This document shows, one piece after another, positions 20,620 to 33,300 of a stretch of DNA of 64,000 nt. The notes beneath the pieces are model-generated. The model made no database searches, was not told the DNA's origin, and worked only from the letters and a program-made list of their open reading frames with translations. The position numbers were made by a program, and so were the translations under genes. The stretch comes from Parelaphostrongylus tenuis (taxonomy: Eukaryota; Nematoda; Chromadorea; Rhabditida; Metastrongylidae), in assembly GCA_019055375.1 (NCBI GenBank), contig JAHQIW010005386.1, positions 124,001 to 188,000 of the forward strand, given 5' to 3'. Numbering within the stretch: position 1 is the first letter of the stretch; each line of letters begins with the position of its first letter.

Positions 20620-21060
20620 AGCGACCCATCAGGACACAGATCTAGTCGATTTTGACGCACAGACAAGAAATTTCCTTACGAAACCGATGATCGTCGTTAC
20701 TTCTAGGCCTTCTGCTAACAAAAATGAGACGACTAGCCACCAAAAAACCTCCATAATAAGAGAAAATAGAAAAATAAAAAATTAAAAGAGATTTGAAAAG
20801 AGAGAATTAGGAGGCCTTCCTGGGAGAAAAACGTGCTCCGCTCGCGTCAACGACGTGTAAAATCGATAAGAGAGCGTGATTGATGGGCCGAGGCCTCTTG
20901 TAAGCCTCGAGAAAAACAACTGTCGACGAAGGTAAACAATCAAAAATCGCAAGGGCCATTCGTCGTGATGACGTCACGACCTCCACTAGACAGGAAAAAC
21001 TAAGAGAGATAAGCCCCGATGGGCGCCGCCACTGCTGCCGACCCGACCGGACGACCGACC
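20620..21060 (-). promoter_or_regulatory. GC-richer region upstream of VMP1, likely promoter
   Basis: The stretch from 20620 to 21060 is richer in GC and CpG than its neighbours, holds the TGACGTCA site and has no repeat until 21190. A short pyrimidine/purine repeat (ccgaccggacgaccgaccga-like) lies at 21040-21065. Promoter function is inference from position. Confidence 0.35.
20969..20976. promoter_or_regulatory. TGACGTCA palindrome upstream of VMP1
   Basis: A perfect CRE/ATF-type 8-base palindrome about 420 bases upstream of the VMP1 ATG, in a more GC-rich stretch (20620-21060). It could be a bZIP site in the promoter. One 8-mer is weak evidence. Confidence 0.35.
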
Positions 21061-21194
21061 GACCGATCGACAGTGAACGATTCTACACGTCATGATTCTG
21101 TAATTACAGAAACTCAGCAGCGATCGTATGACAAAAATCAGCTTTCAGGAAACTCTTCATCTGCCATGCGATCTACTCAAGTACATAGTGGCAG

Positions 21195-21330
21195 GGGAGG
21201 GTGCGGATAGTGCAGTGGTTAGTGATACAGTGTGTCGGGAGGCAAGGTGGTAACAAGGCAGAGGTTCGATCCCATCCAACACAACAAATTGGAACACCTT
21301 GCCTCGGCTACTTCCAAAATTTCTAGGAGA
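21195..21330 (+). repeat. tRNA-derived SINE, type C0
   Basis: Has an A-box-like tagtgcagtggttagtg and a B-box-like gaggttcgatccc about 60 bases apart, as in a tRNA with an expanded variable region. No proper acceptor-stem pairing follows, so it is a SINE head and not a working tRNA gene. Confidence 0.55.
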
Positions 21331-21547
21331 ATCGTTTCGATCAACATTTATTAAGGGAACGAAATCCTCAAGCAAAAGCCGAGGTAACACTTCAACTGTT
21401 TGAAGACCTCTGCAGAGGGCGAATGACGATGGAACGAATTGAACGGGAGAAGGGCTGTGAGATGAGGAGGAATCGTCCGAAATAAATAGGAATAGAACTC
21501 CTCTTATTTGACCGCTTTTAGCGGTGATATGATGTTTTTGATATACG

Positions 21548-21636
21548 CAGTGCTGTAGAGTGATGCGCGGATAGATTGTGATGCAGGTTCGAGTCCCGGC
21601 TGACGCAAAAGTTTCCACATCACTCTACATCATTGG
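21548..21636 (+). repeat. tRNA-derived SINE, type C
   Basis: B-box-like gcaggttcgagtcccggctg followed by the family tail acatcactctacatcattgg. The same tail is found at 40600-40640 and 51320-51350. The A-box half is decayed. Confidence 0.6.
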
Positions 21637-21637
21637 G

Positions 21638-21740
21638 TATATATATACATATATATAATGTATGTATATATGTATATATGTGTATGAGTACATACACGAG
21701 CGTATATATACGTGTATATATGCATATATATATGTATATG
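21638..21740. repeat. TATG/TATA microsatellite
   Basis: About 100 bases of alternating TA and TG dinucleotides directly abutting the SINE tail, typical of a tail-seeded simple repeat. Frames rich in Tyr and Ile on both strands here are artefacts. Confidence 0.85.
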
Positions 21741-21984
21741 CACACATACACAAAAGAGATATTAGTAACACAACTTTTATCGGGTTTCCTCCATAGTTGC
21801 CTCGACTTTTTTTGAAGTACACGTCACTGTCGAGTACGGTGCAAATTTTCCACGTCTCGAATTTCATGGAAATTCATTGACGAACCTACTTGAGTGACAA
21901 ACTCTTAATGAAAAACCTGGGAATGAAGAGAGTATTTAGGGAGGTCACCAGTACACAGTTATAAAAAGTGAAGTGGAACACCAT

Positions 21985-22110
21985 AGCCGAGTGATAGCGG
22001 CACAGGAGTCCGGGCGGTACAGCGATTAGTATATGCCCTGCAAAGGGAGGGATCCGGGTTCAACTCCCAGCCAAGGCTCAAAGTTTTGCATACGACTCAG
22101 CATCTCGGAT
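21985..22110 (+). repeat. tRNA-derived SINE, type C
   Basis: A-box-like gtacagcgattagtatatgc and B-box-like gggttcaactcccagcc, followed by a caaagttttgcatacgactc tail. Related to 51238-51360. Confidence 0.6.
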
Positions 22111-22254
22111 AAGTGGAAGTCGTTATCAGAAGATTTCATAGAAAAAACTCGCATAGAGATGAATCTAAATTCTGCTGTTGGTGGGGTTCTTGGAGTAAAC
22201 GAAACTCCTCATACGGTAAAGTTATTCATGTATATCATGTAATAAAATTAGGTC

Positions 22255-22490
22255 AGAGCCGTGGTCGAGTGACTGTGATGCTCGACGTGGCGCGGTGCGG
22301 GGTACGTCCCCCTCCCCTCTCCCGGCATTCTTCGGCAGTCAACATCAAGTCCTAAGGGAACGCCACAGCCAGGTTATCCTTAGCATGCAAGGAGACGTGC
22401 TCAATCAGTAATCTACGACGTTCAAGGAGAAGACGAAAAACGAATTGAATGCTAAAAGTACTGGGACTCACACAGTGAAAAAGAAGCTCT
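22255..22490 (+). repeat. SINE family B, copy 2
   Basis: Head gagccgtggtcgagtgactg, then ttcttcggcagtcaacatc, gaacgccacagccaggttat and gaattgaatgctaaaagtac, with the A-rich tail. Same order as 7148-7388. Confidence 0.75.
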
Positions 22491-22494
22491 GAGA

Positions 22495-25400
22495 CCGAGC
22501 GAGGAAAGCAAAATAATAAAAAATAAAAAAAAGAACTGAGCTAGAAATCAAATGCAGTGATATGTTATCATTCACACATACGAATAACGGACATACTCGT
22601 GAGAAAATTCAATGAGAACGAACCGTACAAATAACCGAGTGATTTTTGACTCAGAAGAATCCATCCTTGCGCATGAGCATAAAACATCAGCGCGAAAGGT
22701 TCAGAAGCATTCTGGACTGATACGACCAATCCATTCACAAACCGAAGGGAAGAATGCCTCGTTATCACTTGTGATATGAACCATTATATAGGACAGCTGT
22801 TTTGATGGATGACATACATTACGAGTCCATGTGATCTCTGTCCTCTGGTCTACATTTGAATAATTCAGTGGAAGACTCATAAAAACCAGTGTGTTTGTTG
22901 GAAATTGATTGTGCGCTTGATGCGATGGAATGTGGGTATGTTGACTATTTCTAGAAGAGTAATGGAGGTGTTTGACTGATTGGATCGTGGTCAACTTGAT
23001 CTTTTCAGGCTCCGAAGGAGGCGAGGATGCCGAAACGTCAGCTGTTTGAGTAAATATTGTTGAAACACCTTGTACCTGGCTTAAGAAGAAAATAAGGAAT
23101 TACTGAAGCATACAAGTAGAGATGAACTTCAAGTGTGTAGTCGAAATCTTGCAAATTTTTCCATCAAACTATTCAGAGATTATAGATAGCAGCACTGTTT
23201 GAAGTGCGACCTCTGGGATTATAGGCTTAGATCAGCGTTGATGGTGTACGAGAAAAACTCGACAGCGTTAACTATCTGGGGACCGCATGCGTCATTTTTT
23301 TTTTGAACACAAGTTTATCGTGGCTTTTTCGTCGTAGACAATTTCCAACAGTCGTTCGCTAGCTATAGGAAATTAAGAATTTGTCAATTTTGGAAAAAGC
23401 GTTTTTGATCATTCCTTACATAGCAATCATTTATGACCATAGTTATTTCATTTCCGTAGTCACAGTAGTGCAGTTAGAGTACTTAGTAGAGTAATTGTTT
23501 GCGGTTAGCGCTGTCTTAGTGGAGAATGTTAGTTCTTGTGCTAGATTAAGTTGGAGTAATTACTTAGTATCAGTAGTCATCACTGTCGGTAGAGTTAGAG
23601 GAGACCCTCAATACCACGTGTCGAGGTCTGTGTTATCTAAACAGACGCTACTCCGATCCAGTATGGATTGATCCAAAACTTAACTTATTTAAGCAGAGCT
23701 CAGATTGTCCCACAAACCTGTAATCAAACATCTAGGAGCTTTTCAGAAGACCCAATCCGTATTTCCAGGAAGAATCACGAGCGGGCAACATTCAGCGACA
23801 TTCATGTTGAAGACGAAATTCTTAAGTGACATGCGAACCCAAGTGTACGTTCAAGAAACTACGCGAATGAATAACGGTGAGACTATAAAGTGGACGAATG
23901 GAATAGTACCGAGATCTACGTAGCATTCGATGACGGGTCATAAATGACAAATCACTGATTATTACAGTGCGTACAGAATTGGTCTTACCGATTTCCTCCA
24001 GGGAATACTGATAGACCATACAGGCTATTTACTCAGAAAATTTACAACACAGCAGGCTATTATTCAAGAAGAAACTCAACTGGAAATGCTGGCACACTTA
24101 TAGCGAGAAAAAAAAGTACAAGACCGAATTTGCAATCTATTGAGAACCAGTCAGATTTCAACACAGGAAACCGTAGTGAGGCTGGCAATTAGCCATGATT
24201 ATACAATAGGTGAAACGATAAAAAAAAACTGATATTCCAGTTCCAGAAGGTGTATGGAAAAGGGCAACCGCATTAAGGAAATGATAGAACAGACGCAGAC
24301 CTTTTCACCTTCATGTGGGAAAAAACAGTGCGTAGAAACGACAAGTAAAAAGAGAAAATGTTTCATATTTCACTGAAAAAAATTCTGCCAAAGTATATGG
24401 TGACGCCATTGATGGAGTTTGTTGGGTGAGATGTGATATGATGATAAGTGTACTTCACATGATTAGCTTTTCTTGGATGATAATCTGTCATGTACAGCAA
24501 GGGCATTCAGTATTTTCATTAAGAAATTCAATTAAAGCTAATTCGACATCCAAATTTAGCTTTTTTTTCAGCCATAGAGGGGCGAGTCTTTGCACTTTCA
24601 CAGTAGCCAACGGTCTGCGACCTTAAGTTAATTTCCTCTTGGAGGTTAATCGCAAGGCTATACCACTACTTCACAGGTCGTTTGCCATTTCGATATTGCC
24701 TGAATTTTTGTGGACAATTCCGTAATAGTAGTGATTTTAGTGAATCTCTATTGATAGTTGATTAAAACGAATTTGAAGACCCTTTTGGAGATTTGCATCC
24801 AGTGTTCTCCATCAAAGTTCGACACCACCGAACATTTCCTCAACGATGGGTTGCCAAGTGATCCGATAAAGTAAAACAACAGCAAGTTGTTGCTGTGAAG
24901 ATGAGCATACATCGAAAGTGAAAAGAGTATAATGACACTGTTTGCATGACGACGATATAATAAGAATTTTCTTCGAACATCAAGCGGCATCACTATTCAG
25001 TCCGTGTGGCGGTTGAACTCTGATGAGACGATGTCGACCTGCACGACTCCTTTTCGTATGTGCGCTGAAAGCATAAGGTGAAGAGACACGTTTCTGTGGT
25101 GCAGTTTCGAATGGAAATGACTAAAACTCTTCTGCAAGATTGGTCCTTATTTTGACTAACGATAGTGGGTAGCATTCGAAACTTCGTCATGCTACTTTTT
25201 TGAATTAGGAAATAAATAAGAAGCAATTGGTACCACATAAAGATTAGTATGAAACTCAAGGATTGAATGTAACTCATGAAGCTTAATAACTGCTGCAAAA
25301 ATGACATAGTAAGTGTGTGGAAATTGCATCAATTGATATATAGAAACACTAAATCTTGATGTGAACTGACGTAAAGTGCCGCCACCTCAACCTCAAACTA

Positions 25401-26330
25401 GAGCAATCAAACCCTCTGTATAATTTTTGCAACAATAAGATGCAGCGGATTAAATGTATAATATGAGACTAAGAGTAGCTTCAATATATTGGCGCTATAA
25501 GGCAGCAATAATGCAATTAAGATTCATGCACTAGATGTTATCCGACAAGGAGGAGCATGAAAGAGCTAGGCGATCTCGAGACATTGCTTGAAGACAGTTA
25601 AGACTAAAGTAGATGTAACGCTTTCCTAGGGAGTGTTTTCGTAGTTGTTTAGGTCTTAAGCCTTTTCTTTAACGCTTTTTCGTACCCAGGGGGGAAACAA
25701 GAAAATGATATTGTGAAGCGCTCCACAAATTTTTTTGCATTGTTAACCTCACACGAAGTTGTTACATAAAGTCTATCGTAGCTGACGTTCCAGCACTTTC
25801 ACCTTCTTCAAAACCGCATTTATAGTGATACTCATGTTGAAATGAAATGAAAATTGGTTTTTGAAGATCATACACATATGATTCAGCTGATACCACGAGG
25901 TTGATAGATAGAATAAATTCGCTGTTTCAAGGTCTTCGTATTCTTTAGAGCCAATGATTCAAGTCAAATGTCCACAGTCCTTCATTCTCGCTTTGGAACA
26001 TCGTTTTTGGTGTAGATTAAGATGATCGCTCTCCACTTAAACATCATTTGAAAGAATAACCCCATTTGGCATTGTGCTTAAATGCAAGATGGTTCGTATA
26101 CTAATTACCCGTTGATATTGGCAATACGAACTTGTTTTCTATAAGCAATCTACTAGGAGGCAACCTAGGTGTTTGCTATCTGTTCTAAGCTACTTGATCT
26201 ATCTTGATTAGCAAGGCCGAGCTCAAGAGAAGGCCTATACGTAGTGTTAGAGAATCAACATCGCAATATATTGACATAGACTGTAAATAATACAGACTAT
26301 GATAGAAAAGTATCATAGTATCAAGAGAAT
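22495..26330. other. 3.8 kb with no supported gene
   Basis: AT-rich with short frames only (the longest are 97 codons at 22701-22994 and 104 codons at 24993-25307, both minus). The second is hydrophobic at its start and could pass for a chemoreceptor fragment, but has no family signature. Near 23009-23050 a TTTTCAG-preceded GC-rich stretch ends in ccgaaacgtcag (see findings). Confidence 0.4.
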
Positions 26331-26334
26331 AAGA

Positions 26335-26545
26335 TTATAACGTGGCCCAGTTGGCTAGTGATATTCGGCGCGAAATTGACCCCATCGCCTCCCAACACTC
26401 CTCCAGTCGATAACGAGCGCTTTACGGAACGCCCCAGCCTGGCTATCTCGAAGATAGAAGGAGACGTGGTGACGTTCATGAAGTAGACAAATTGATACGA
26501 ACTGAGTTTTAACAGTAGTGGGATCCGTACACAGCAATCACTAAG
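26335..26545 (+). repeat. SINE family B, copy 3
   Basis: tRNA-like start aacgtggcccagttggctag, then ctccagtcgataacgag, ggaacgccccagcctggcta and agtagtgggatccgtacaca. More diverged than the copies at 22255 and 39830. Confidence 0.65.
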
Positions 26546-27609
26546 GTGACAAAATGAAAAGAGAATGATTACTATTTCTCTCAGCTGCCTGAAGCTGTGG
26601 CGTGTATATTGTGGGAGAAGCATGGTAGCACAGTGAGATAGAATCCACACTAGATAAAGAGTATCTCTGGTAAGAATGGTGGTAGTATTGGCACCAATAT
26701 CATTACAATATTAATGAGCGCAACATTGGAAATGTAAAAATAAATAGGATGTTAGTAGTTTCAGAAAAAAGGTTCCATGAAAATCAGTTACACGTAAAAA
26801 TCTGATCTCTTCATAACACACTGTTTCGCTCAAACATTTTCCTTAAATGAGCGACTTCCTAGACGGCATGTGACATATTTGCTAGCACAACAGTAGATGG
26901 TGAAAAACTGAGACCAAAATTCAGTATATTGAAGGCAGATGACATGGCAGAAAATGTTTCAATATTAATCTTAGAGCTAAGTAAATTTGACTAAGCACAT
27001 TTTGCTGAGATATGGGTCGAGCTACCGGTCACCTTAACCACAGATTGACCTCCATTTACCGTATGCATACATGAACCGGTGAGATTGCGTGGGTGTAAAC
27101 TGTAGTCATCACATGTCGTTGTGGGAGGGCGCACCGTTCACCATGACCTTTATAGTGGACATACCGTTTTTGGTAGTATTCTTTCAGCGTACATACAGAA
27201 CTACTTTTCTACACTTTCTATCAATCGATTGCTTATACAAAACAGAACTTGAACTTAAGATTATCGGGAAATGTGCATAAAATTCTCTTCTAAACAAGTT
27301 CATTCACTAGCAAATTGACTAAAAAATATACTACAATTGCAGCACAATTTCATAACTACGATTAATCATGAATTTGGCTAACAGTCAACTGTTTCTGTAT
27401 TTTTATCAACAAAATGAATCACAATTATCATCTGAGATGTGCGGCATCAAAACCACAAAAATAGGTCCAACAGAAGCTGCAAAATCTTCAAACAGTGACA
27501 GGAACATGTTGATAGAACACTATGTTAACAAATAGCAAATAGTAACATCTATGGCACTTACATTCACAGAGGGATAGAGCAAAGTCAGTTTCACAAATCT
27601 GTGCTTTTT

Positions 27610-27905
27610 TTCAACTCTGGTTAGAGGTGCTCTGTGTCGCACACAAGCTCAATAATGCGATCCAGCGCTCGTGGCTAACCAAGCCATCCATCCTCCGGGG
27701 TCGAAGTTGGCGCCAGATTTGGTCGTAGAATTGTCTGGGAGGTTAAGCACTACTGACTCGATGCAGCGACAGGCCACCGCGAGTCATTGTGAAGGCCAGA
27801 TATGCATTCAATCGCCTCAAACAAAGTTAGAAATCAAAGACGAATGCATGGCGCATTCCTCAGGAGTTGATCACCGCCGAGAGCTTTATCCTTTTATTGT
27901 CGAAA
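27610..27905 (+). repeat. SINE family A copy, plus orientation
   Basis: Head tggttagaggtgctctgtgt, then aaccaagccatccatcctcc, a tgtgaaggccagatatgcat block and gaatgcatggcgcattcctc, ending near gagctttatccttttattg. It is the reverse complement of the 19778-20095 family. The 108-codon frame over it is repeat-derived. Confidence 0.75.
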
Positions 27906-29795
27906 AACCAGTAGGCCCGCAAAGGCATAAAATTAGGCATCGTCATGGGAGTATCAATGATAGGAAGATTAACCGAAGACTGTGTTTTCATGCATAACTC
28001 TTCGCTTGCCGCATTTTCAAGTTTTCTAGTGCCCACCGAATTTATTATATTTGCTGGCTTTCCAAGTGATACAGGCAATCAAGTCTTTCAATATACTTCA
28101 AAACCGAAATCACTGTTACAGTAATGAATACTGATGAAGTGTGGTGTGACTGTCTTTCACGACAGGAGTTAAATGAGGATTCAAATGATGTGCTGACTTA
28201 TTGGAAGGTCGTTCTCTAAATGTAAACGTTTGATTTCCACAAACGCTGCTTTTTCGCAGCAATTTAGTATGTTAACTTCATCGCATTCGCTAAGAAATTC
28301 AAATGTGACTCGCGATTTTTGTAGCAGCCGCTCCATTAGCGAGGGTAGCGAATCTATGATTAGTTTCTATTTGAAGAGAAAAAAAGCAGACTGGAAATCA
28401 GTTAAAAAGTCGAATGACTGTAAATCTGGTGTTAATGTTCACAAATGATGTTGGAAAAAAGAGAACAGAATGAAACATATGAAATCTGAGAAATCAGAAA
28501 AACGGAGAAGGCTTTGCATTTCATTGATAGAAACTCGACTTGGCTCGGCTTACTTTCATTATGAGTTCCTAAGCAAAGACAAATCTGCCCACAAAGTGCA
28601 TATTTCATTGAGTCTAGTACATAATAGTGCTCATAGTGCGTGGTAAATACTTAACAGGCAATCTCAATTAAGGTAGAAATGGAAGTTGTTAGTAACTTAG
28701 TCAATCGATCGATTCAGAAGTTCAACCATTTATATTGAAATTATCTACCCACAAAGATGCTGTGACATGAGCAAGGCTCGAGAACCTCAGGCGAGCTTCG
28801 AACTCGTGATCATCCTTTCTGGGCAACACACGTGCTATTCACTTCAAAACCAGAGGTCCTTGTTTTATCAACTTCTTAGTAATGTTTTCACTCTATCGAT
28901 CTTATCAGCAATCACGCGGCAACGAGAATGGTTTGACGATCACAAATTAACATTGAGTCTAAGTGATTTTAGGTTTGTAGTCATTTGAATCACAATAGCT
29001 TCAACTTTAATCATCTGCCTATTCTGTAGAGAAGAGTCATAAAAGATAGAAACAAACTTCGAGGACCTAAAAACTCTCCTTCAAGGACATCAGAACTCTC
29101 CGTTAAAGTAGGACAAGTTCAGGTCAACTAACGATAAAGTTGGATGCACGGCAAACTCCTAGGGAATGATCGATCAAGGCTAAATGCTTTGCTAATTCAC
29201 TCCATTAAAGGCAAAAGACTTTCTAAGACCACCGTTGTCGATAGAAAAATAATTGGATTTAGTTCCTTGTTCTTTTAAAGTACATTAGAACTCTCCGTAG
29301 ACAAGAATCGATAATACAGAGACGATAACGAAACGGCCACTGAATAATATATTTTCTAAGGCAAAGAAAAGTGGATGGGATTAAGAACACGTTAAAAGCT
29401 CTGTTATTATATTTTCTCAACGATGCGAAGAAATTGGAAAATGAAGGGAATATGTTTGGAAAGTTTTCAAGTTCTTCTATTACACAATTTCATATGCAGT
29501 TACGTTTGAAATAGTAAAGTAATATGACTGGTCCATTATGAATAAACCTAAAGCTACACACCATTCAATCGATATACCTCGGTTTCAATATTTCTTGTCA
29601 CCAGCTTAAAGACATTTGTCATAAGAAAATGTATACACAAGCGAAACATAATGAGAAGTTTTGCAATCGAAAACAACAGTTATTTTTCAAAAACATCTAC
29701 AAAACGCATGCAACGTCTTCAATTCGAGGACAGGAAAATGTGCTGGTTTATTTGCTTTGTGCCATGAAGTTCTTAGGCAAGCCTCACTGGGGCTT
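27906..29795. other. 1.9 kb with no supported gene
   Basis: Short frames only; no domain, RNA gene or repeat recognised. Confidence 0.45.
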
Positions 29796-29799
29796 CCCC

Positions 29800-30045
29800 A
29801 AGTCTGATGACCACATCAGAAGCACTCGCTGGCCCTTATGAATTACTACGTTACCGCCTGACGACTAGTAACAACCACGACGGCGGTCATTCCTAGCACG
29901 GTTTACAATTAGCATAGTTCTGCGAGTGAGAACGTCGTACTCAATCATAGATCAGGTGGCTCTGTTGGGAGATTGAACCACCCGCTGTGCTTTGCAGTTC
30001 GACACCCAGGAACACTCTCCAACCACGAAGAGGCAATAAAGGATT
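29800..30045 (+). repeat. Repeat family E, plus-strand copy
   Basis: Matches the reverse complement of 18000-18200: gacggcggtcattcctagca, gcggtttacaattagcatag-like, then ctttgcagttcgacacccag, aacactctccaaccacg and gaggcaa. Orientation is opposite to the VMP1 intron copy. Confidence 0.5.
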
Positions 30046-30049
30046 TCAG

Positions 30050-31485
30050 AAGTTATTTATTATAGGTTACAAGTATTTACTTACATTCACGGTAGTGTTA
30101 AGCTTCGCCTTCAGTCTGAAATGAGTAGCATAACTGCGGTGATGAGGAGTAATGCGTAGATGTCATTCATCACCTCATGTGACATTTTTAACGCTGTTCT
30201 ATCACATACTAAGCGGATTTGCATAAAAGGATTTATTACGGTATCGAGTAACTCGACAATAGATCAAGAACACGTTACCATTTATTACTAGTGAAAAACG
30301 GAGATAAGAAAAAAATTTAGTTCAATTTTCTGATTCAGGCACTCTACCTTTTGAAAATGATCATAGTTGACTAACAATAGAAAATCTCCATAAGAAATGA
30401 CTTAGTAAGAAATTGTCAAGAAAGAGGTGATGTTGATCTCACGTTCTGTATACCATGCTAAACAAAGAAATATAAATGAATTATTTCAATGTTCATGCAA
30501 AACAATAAGGGAATTGAAGTCTGACGATTAATTCTATTACTTGATCAATAGAGAACCGAAAACATGTGAACTATTGTTGTTCTGCTAGTGTGATCGAAAA
30601 CTGACTTTCATGATGAACTGGATTGATGGATGATGATACATCGAACGTTTGTCCGTTGGAGACCAGTTCTTGTACTTTCGATGTGCCGCCACAAGTACAA
30701 GGAAGTTGTCATCCTCCGCCATTCCAATGCCGATGCTAAATCGTCTATAGACTTGCCGAACGTTAAGCATAAAATCAACATATTTATCTATTTAAATAAT
30801 GATTAATTACTCTCCAAATCTAACATGGGGCTGCTAACTTGTTTGAAATCTTAACTTTTACACAAATGTTCTCTAAAGCGTTTGTTGGAAATACGTAAAA
30901 CAACAAAACGTTCGTTGTCATTTGAGCTTGAGATCCACAGATTAAGGAAGTTTTGGAGGGAACCTCTTTTGATGTTGACGCTACTCATATGTTTCAGGAG
31001 GATTTGTATGATTACATCGCTTTAAGCATTATAATTAGTGAGGCTCGATAAAGAAAAATTCTTAAATGAGAAATGTGGTTTTACAATTAGACGCAAATTT
31101 CTGTAGCACAGTGGCAAGGGGAGAGAGGGGGTGGGCACATGAAGAGGCCAAGAGGATAAAGACACGTCCAGGTTCTATTCTAACTTTCCATATTCGAATG
31201 TGCCTGTGTTTATACGATCGTTGTACGTTCATTGCTTCATCTGGTGATGTAAAGTGCTAATGTATTTAGCAACCACTCAACATCTTTACTGTTTATTTCG
31301 AGCACATAATAACTGCCGTCATTTTGAAAATGCGACCCGAATTTCGGCAAATATCTAAATGATCTCTGCGCAACTATTACAAAGCATAATTTTTTATTTC
31401 ATTTTTGTCCCACTTATCAGAATAAAGCAAAATTTAAAAATGAAATCTAGTAATTTTACGATGTCTTTAAGTGGTCGCACAGATC
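30050..31485. other. 1.4 kb with no supported gene
   Basis: AT-rich, with short frames only. Nothing recognised. Confidence 0.45.
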
Positions 31486-31489
31486 ATTT

Positions 31490-31745
31490 AGATAAAAAGG
31501 ATAAAGGATAAGGCTCTCGGCGTTAATCGATTCCTGAAGGATGCTCCATGCATTCGTCTTCAATTTTTTGACATCGTTTGAGGTGACCGAATGCATATCT
31601 GGCATTTACAATGATTGTCCGGTGGCCTCCCGCTGAGACCAGTCTGGTACCAATTTACCGACACCGGAGGGATGGACGGCTTGGTGAGCCATGAGCGCGA
31701 GATCGAACTATCGACCTCGTGCGCGACGCAGAACACCTCTACAGA
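31490..31745 (-). repeat. SINE family A copy
   Basis: Starts on plus with the ggataaaggataaggctctc tail. Then gccatgcattcg-like, tggtaccaatttaccgacac and ggagggatggacggcttggt, ending in an antisense tRNA-like head truncated after gaacacctctac. Confidence 0.8.
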
Positions 31746-32199
31746 GCACAGACAAAACAAAGTCATTTGATATTGGTGATGGATACAAAGGAAAACATCA
31801 AATGAAAGAGACTATGACGTTTCAGAGTTCAGATTTCAATCGTTGGTTTTCTGATCACATTAACTGACCGGATCGCAATTCTTAGAGTCAATGTAATCTC
31901 AATTTGTAGTGACTTTCTTTGGAGCGAAAGAAAAACAATGCCGCCAATATTATCTTTTACTCTGCTAACACAAAGTTACCTCAGATGTTTCTTTGTATAT
32001 TACAATCTTGGTAGCATAACTGCATTTATTCACCGATATAGTGCATTACTTTTTCGTGTTTGAAAAAACAAGAAACAAGAAGTGAACTTCTTTGTGATCC
32101 CTTGAATCAAATAAATGTTAGTTAGAACAGAAACTTTCCAATCCTTGTTTCAAAGAGCAAACTAATCACGAAGTTTCATGAACTTTACTGCCTTAGTAT

Positions 32200-33300
32200 C
32201 ACTTCTATCACTTGTCGTTCCGATGATGGTCAAGTGACTGAATGGACTCCAGTAAACCTTGTTTACAAGTTACGTGCGAATGTAGTCCAGTGGTTCCACC
32301 TTGCTTTAGAGGATCATCTCTTTCGCTTAGGGCTTTCCTGAAGAAGTCCAAACATTACGTCAATGGTCTCATATCCTAAGGAGTCCAGTCAGTAAAGGCT
32401 TTTGTTAATCGATTTTTGAAAAAACGCTAGTGCGTCCAGCTTACTTATCTTCAATAGCACAGTTTCTCAAATAGTGACCTTATCTTTGCACATTGACGTT
32501 GGTCAGGACTTCGGATCTTTTCTCTCATTTAAGAGACACGGAATACTCCTAGCTTCGTCCTTGAAACTGCGCGTTCTATGATGCTGTGTTCATTCATCCT
32601 GTTTACGTAGGGAACGCGTTTCTAGCGCATACGTCAAGCCACGTATTATAGTGATATTAGGCGCTCTTCTTTCTCTCTCTTAAAGAACCTCAAGCTGCTC
32701 GCTTTCTTCTGCTTGACTCTTGAGCTAAGTCGCCCATCATGTTGATGTAACATTCTCGAGAAACATAGCAGTAACATTCTGAGATATTCGTTCCGTTGTA
32801 AGTAACTGGTTTGTAAATAATCAATCAATTCTTCATGAGTATCATTTTCATAAGATTTAGTCAGAAACAATCTTTCCACAAGTGTCAGCAAAGTTGGCCA
32901 ACATTCCTTTTTCTTGGCTGATGCATAGTGTTATGAAGACGATGTCATCAGTAAAGCAAAGATGGTTTACTTGTCGAAAATCAGCTTTCACTCCGATGTT
33001 GTATCGTTCTCAGCGATCGTATTACGATTTGAAAGGTGGCAGCAAATAATTTCAGCAAGGTTGTGCCACCTTGTCAAACATCTCCATTTAGCTCGGTGTC
33101 AATTTCATTATAGAATGAATACACTGATTGTGAATCTTCATACAGCTTAAGGAATCTTCATATACTGAATAGGTACATCCTGGCTGTCTAGGGCTTTTAT
33201 ACTCGTGCTTTAACTGAGTTAGAAACCCTCCAAGTAATTCCAACTTACTGAAAGTTTCACAACAGCAAACCTCCCCAAGATGATCTTGTAGCAATCTTGC
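32200..33300 (-). pseudogene. RTE-like LINE reverse transcriptase relic, copy 1
   Basis: On the minus strand near 32960-32880 the sequence reads HHLCF[T]DDIVFIT and then SQEKGMLANFADTCGKI across frame breaks. This is the RT catalytic block of RTE-clade non-LTR elements (HHLRFADDIVLIT....AERML). Further toward lower coordinates comes a DLAQES-type region with SSMLHQHDGRLSS, paralleling NMMNDL of intact elements. Many stops and shifts make it dead. The same relic recurs at 34590-35100 (minus), 36690-37240 (plus) and 52640-53560 (minus). Confidence 0.7.

Noticed and set aside
21157..21618. 153-codon minus-strand frame
   Set aside because: It is the antisense of two tRNA-derived SINEs, without splice structure or a domain.
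24748..25307. Two hydrophobic minus-strand frames resembling a nematode chemoreceptor
   Set aside because: Only one hydrophobic run is convincing and no family motif or exon chain could be made.
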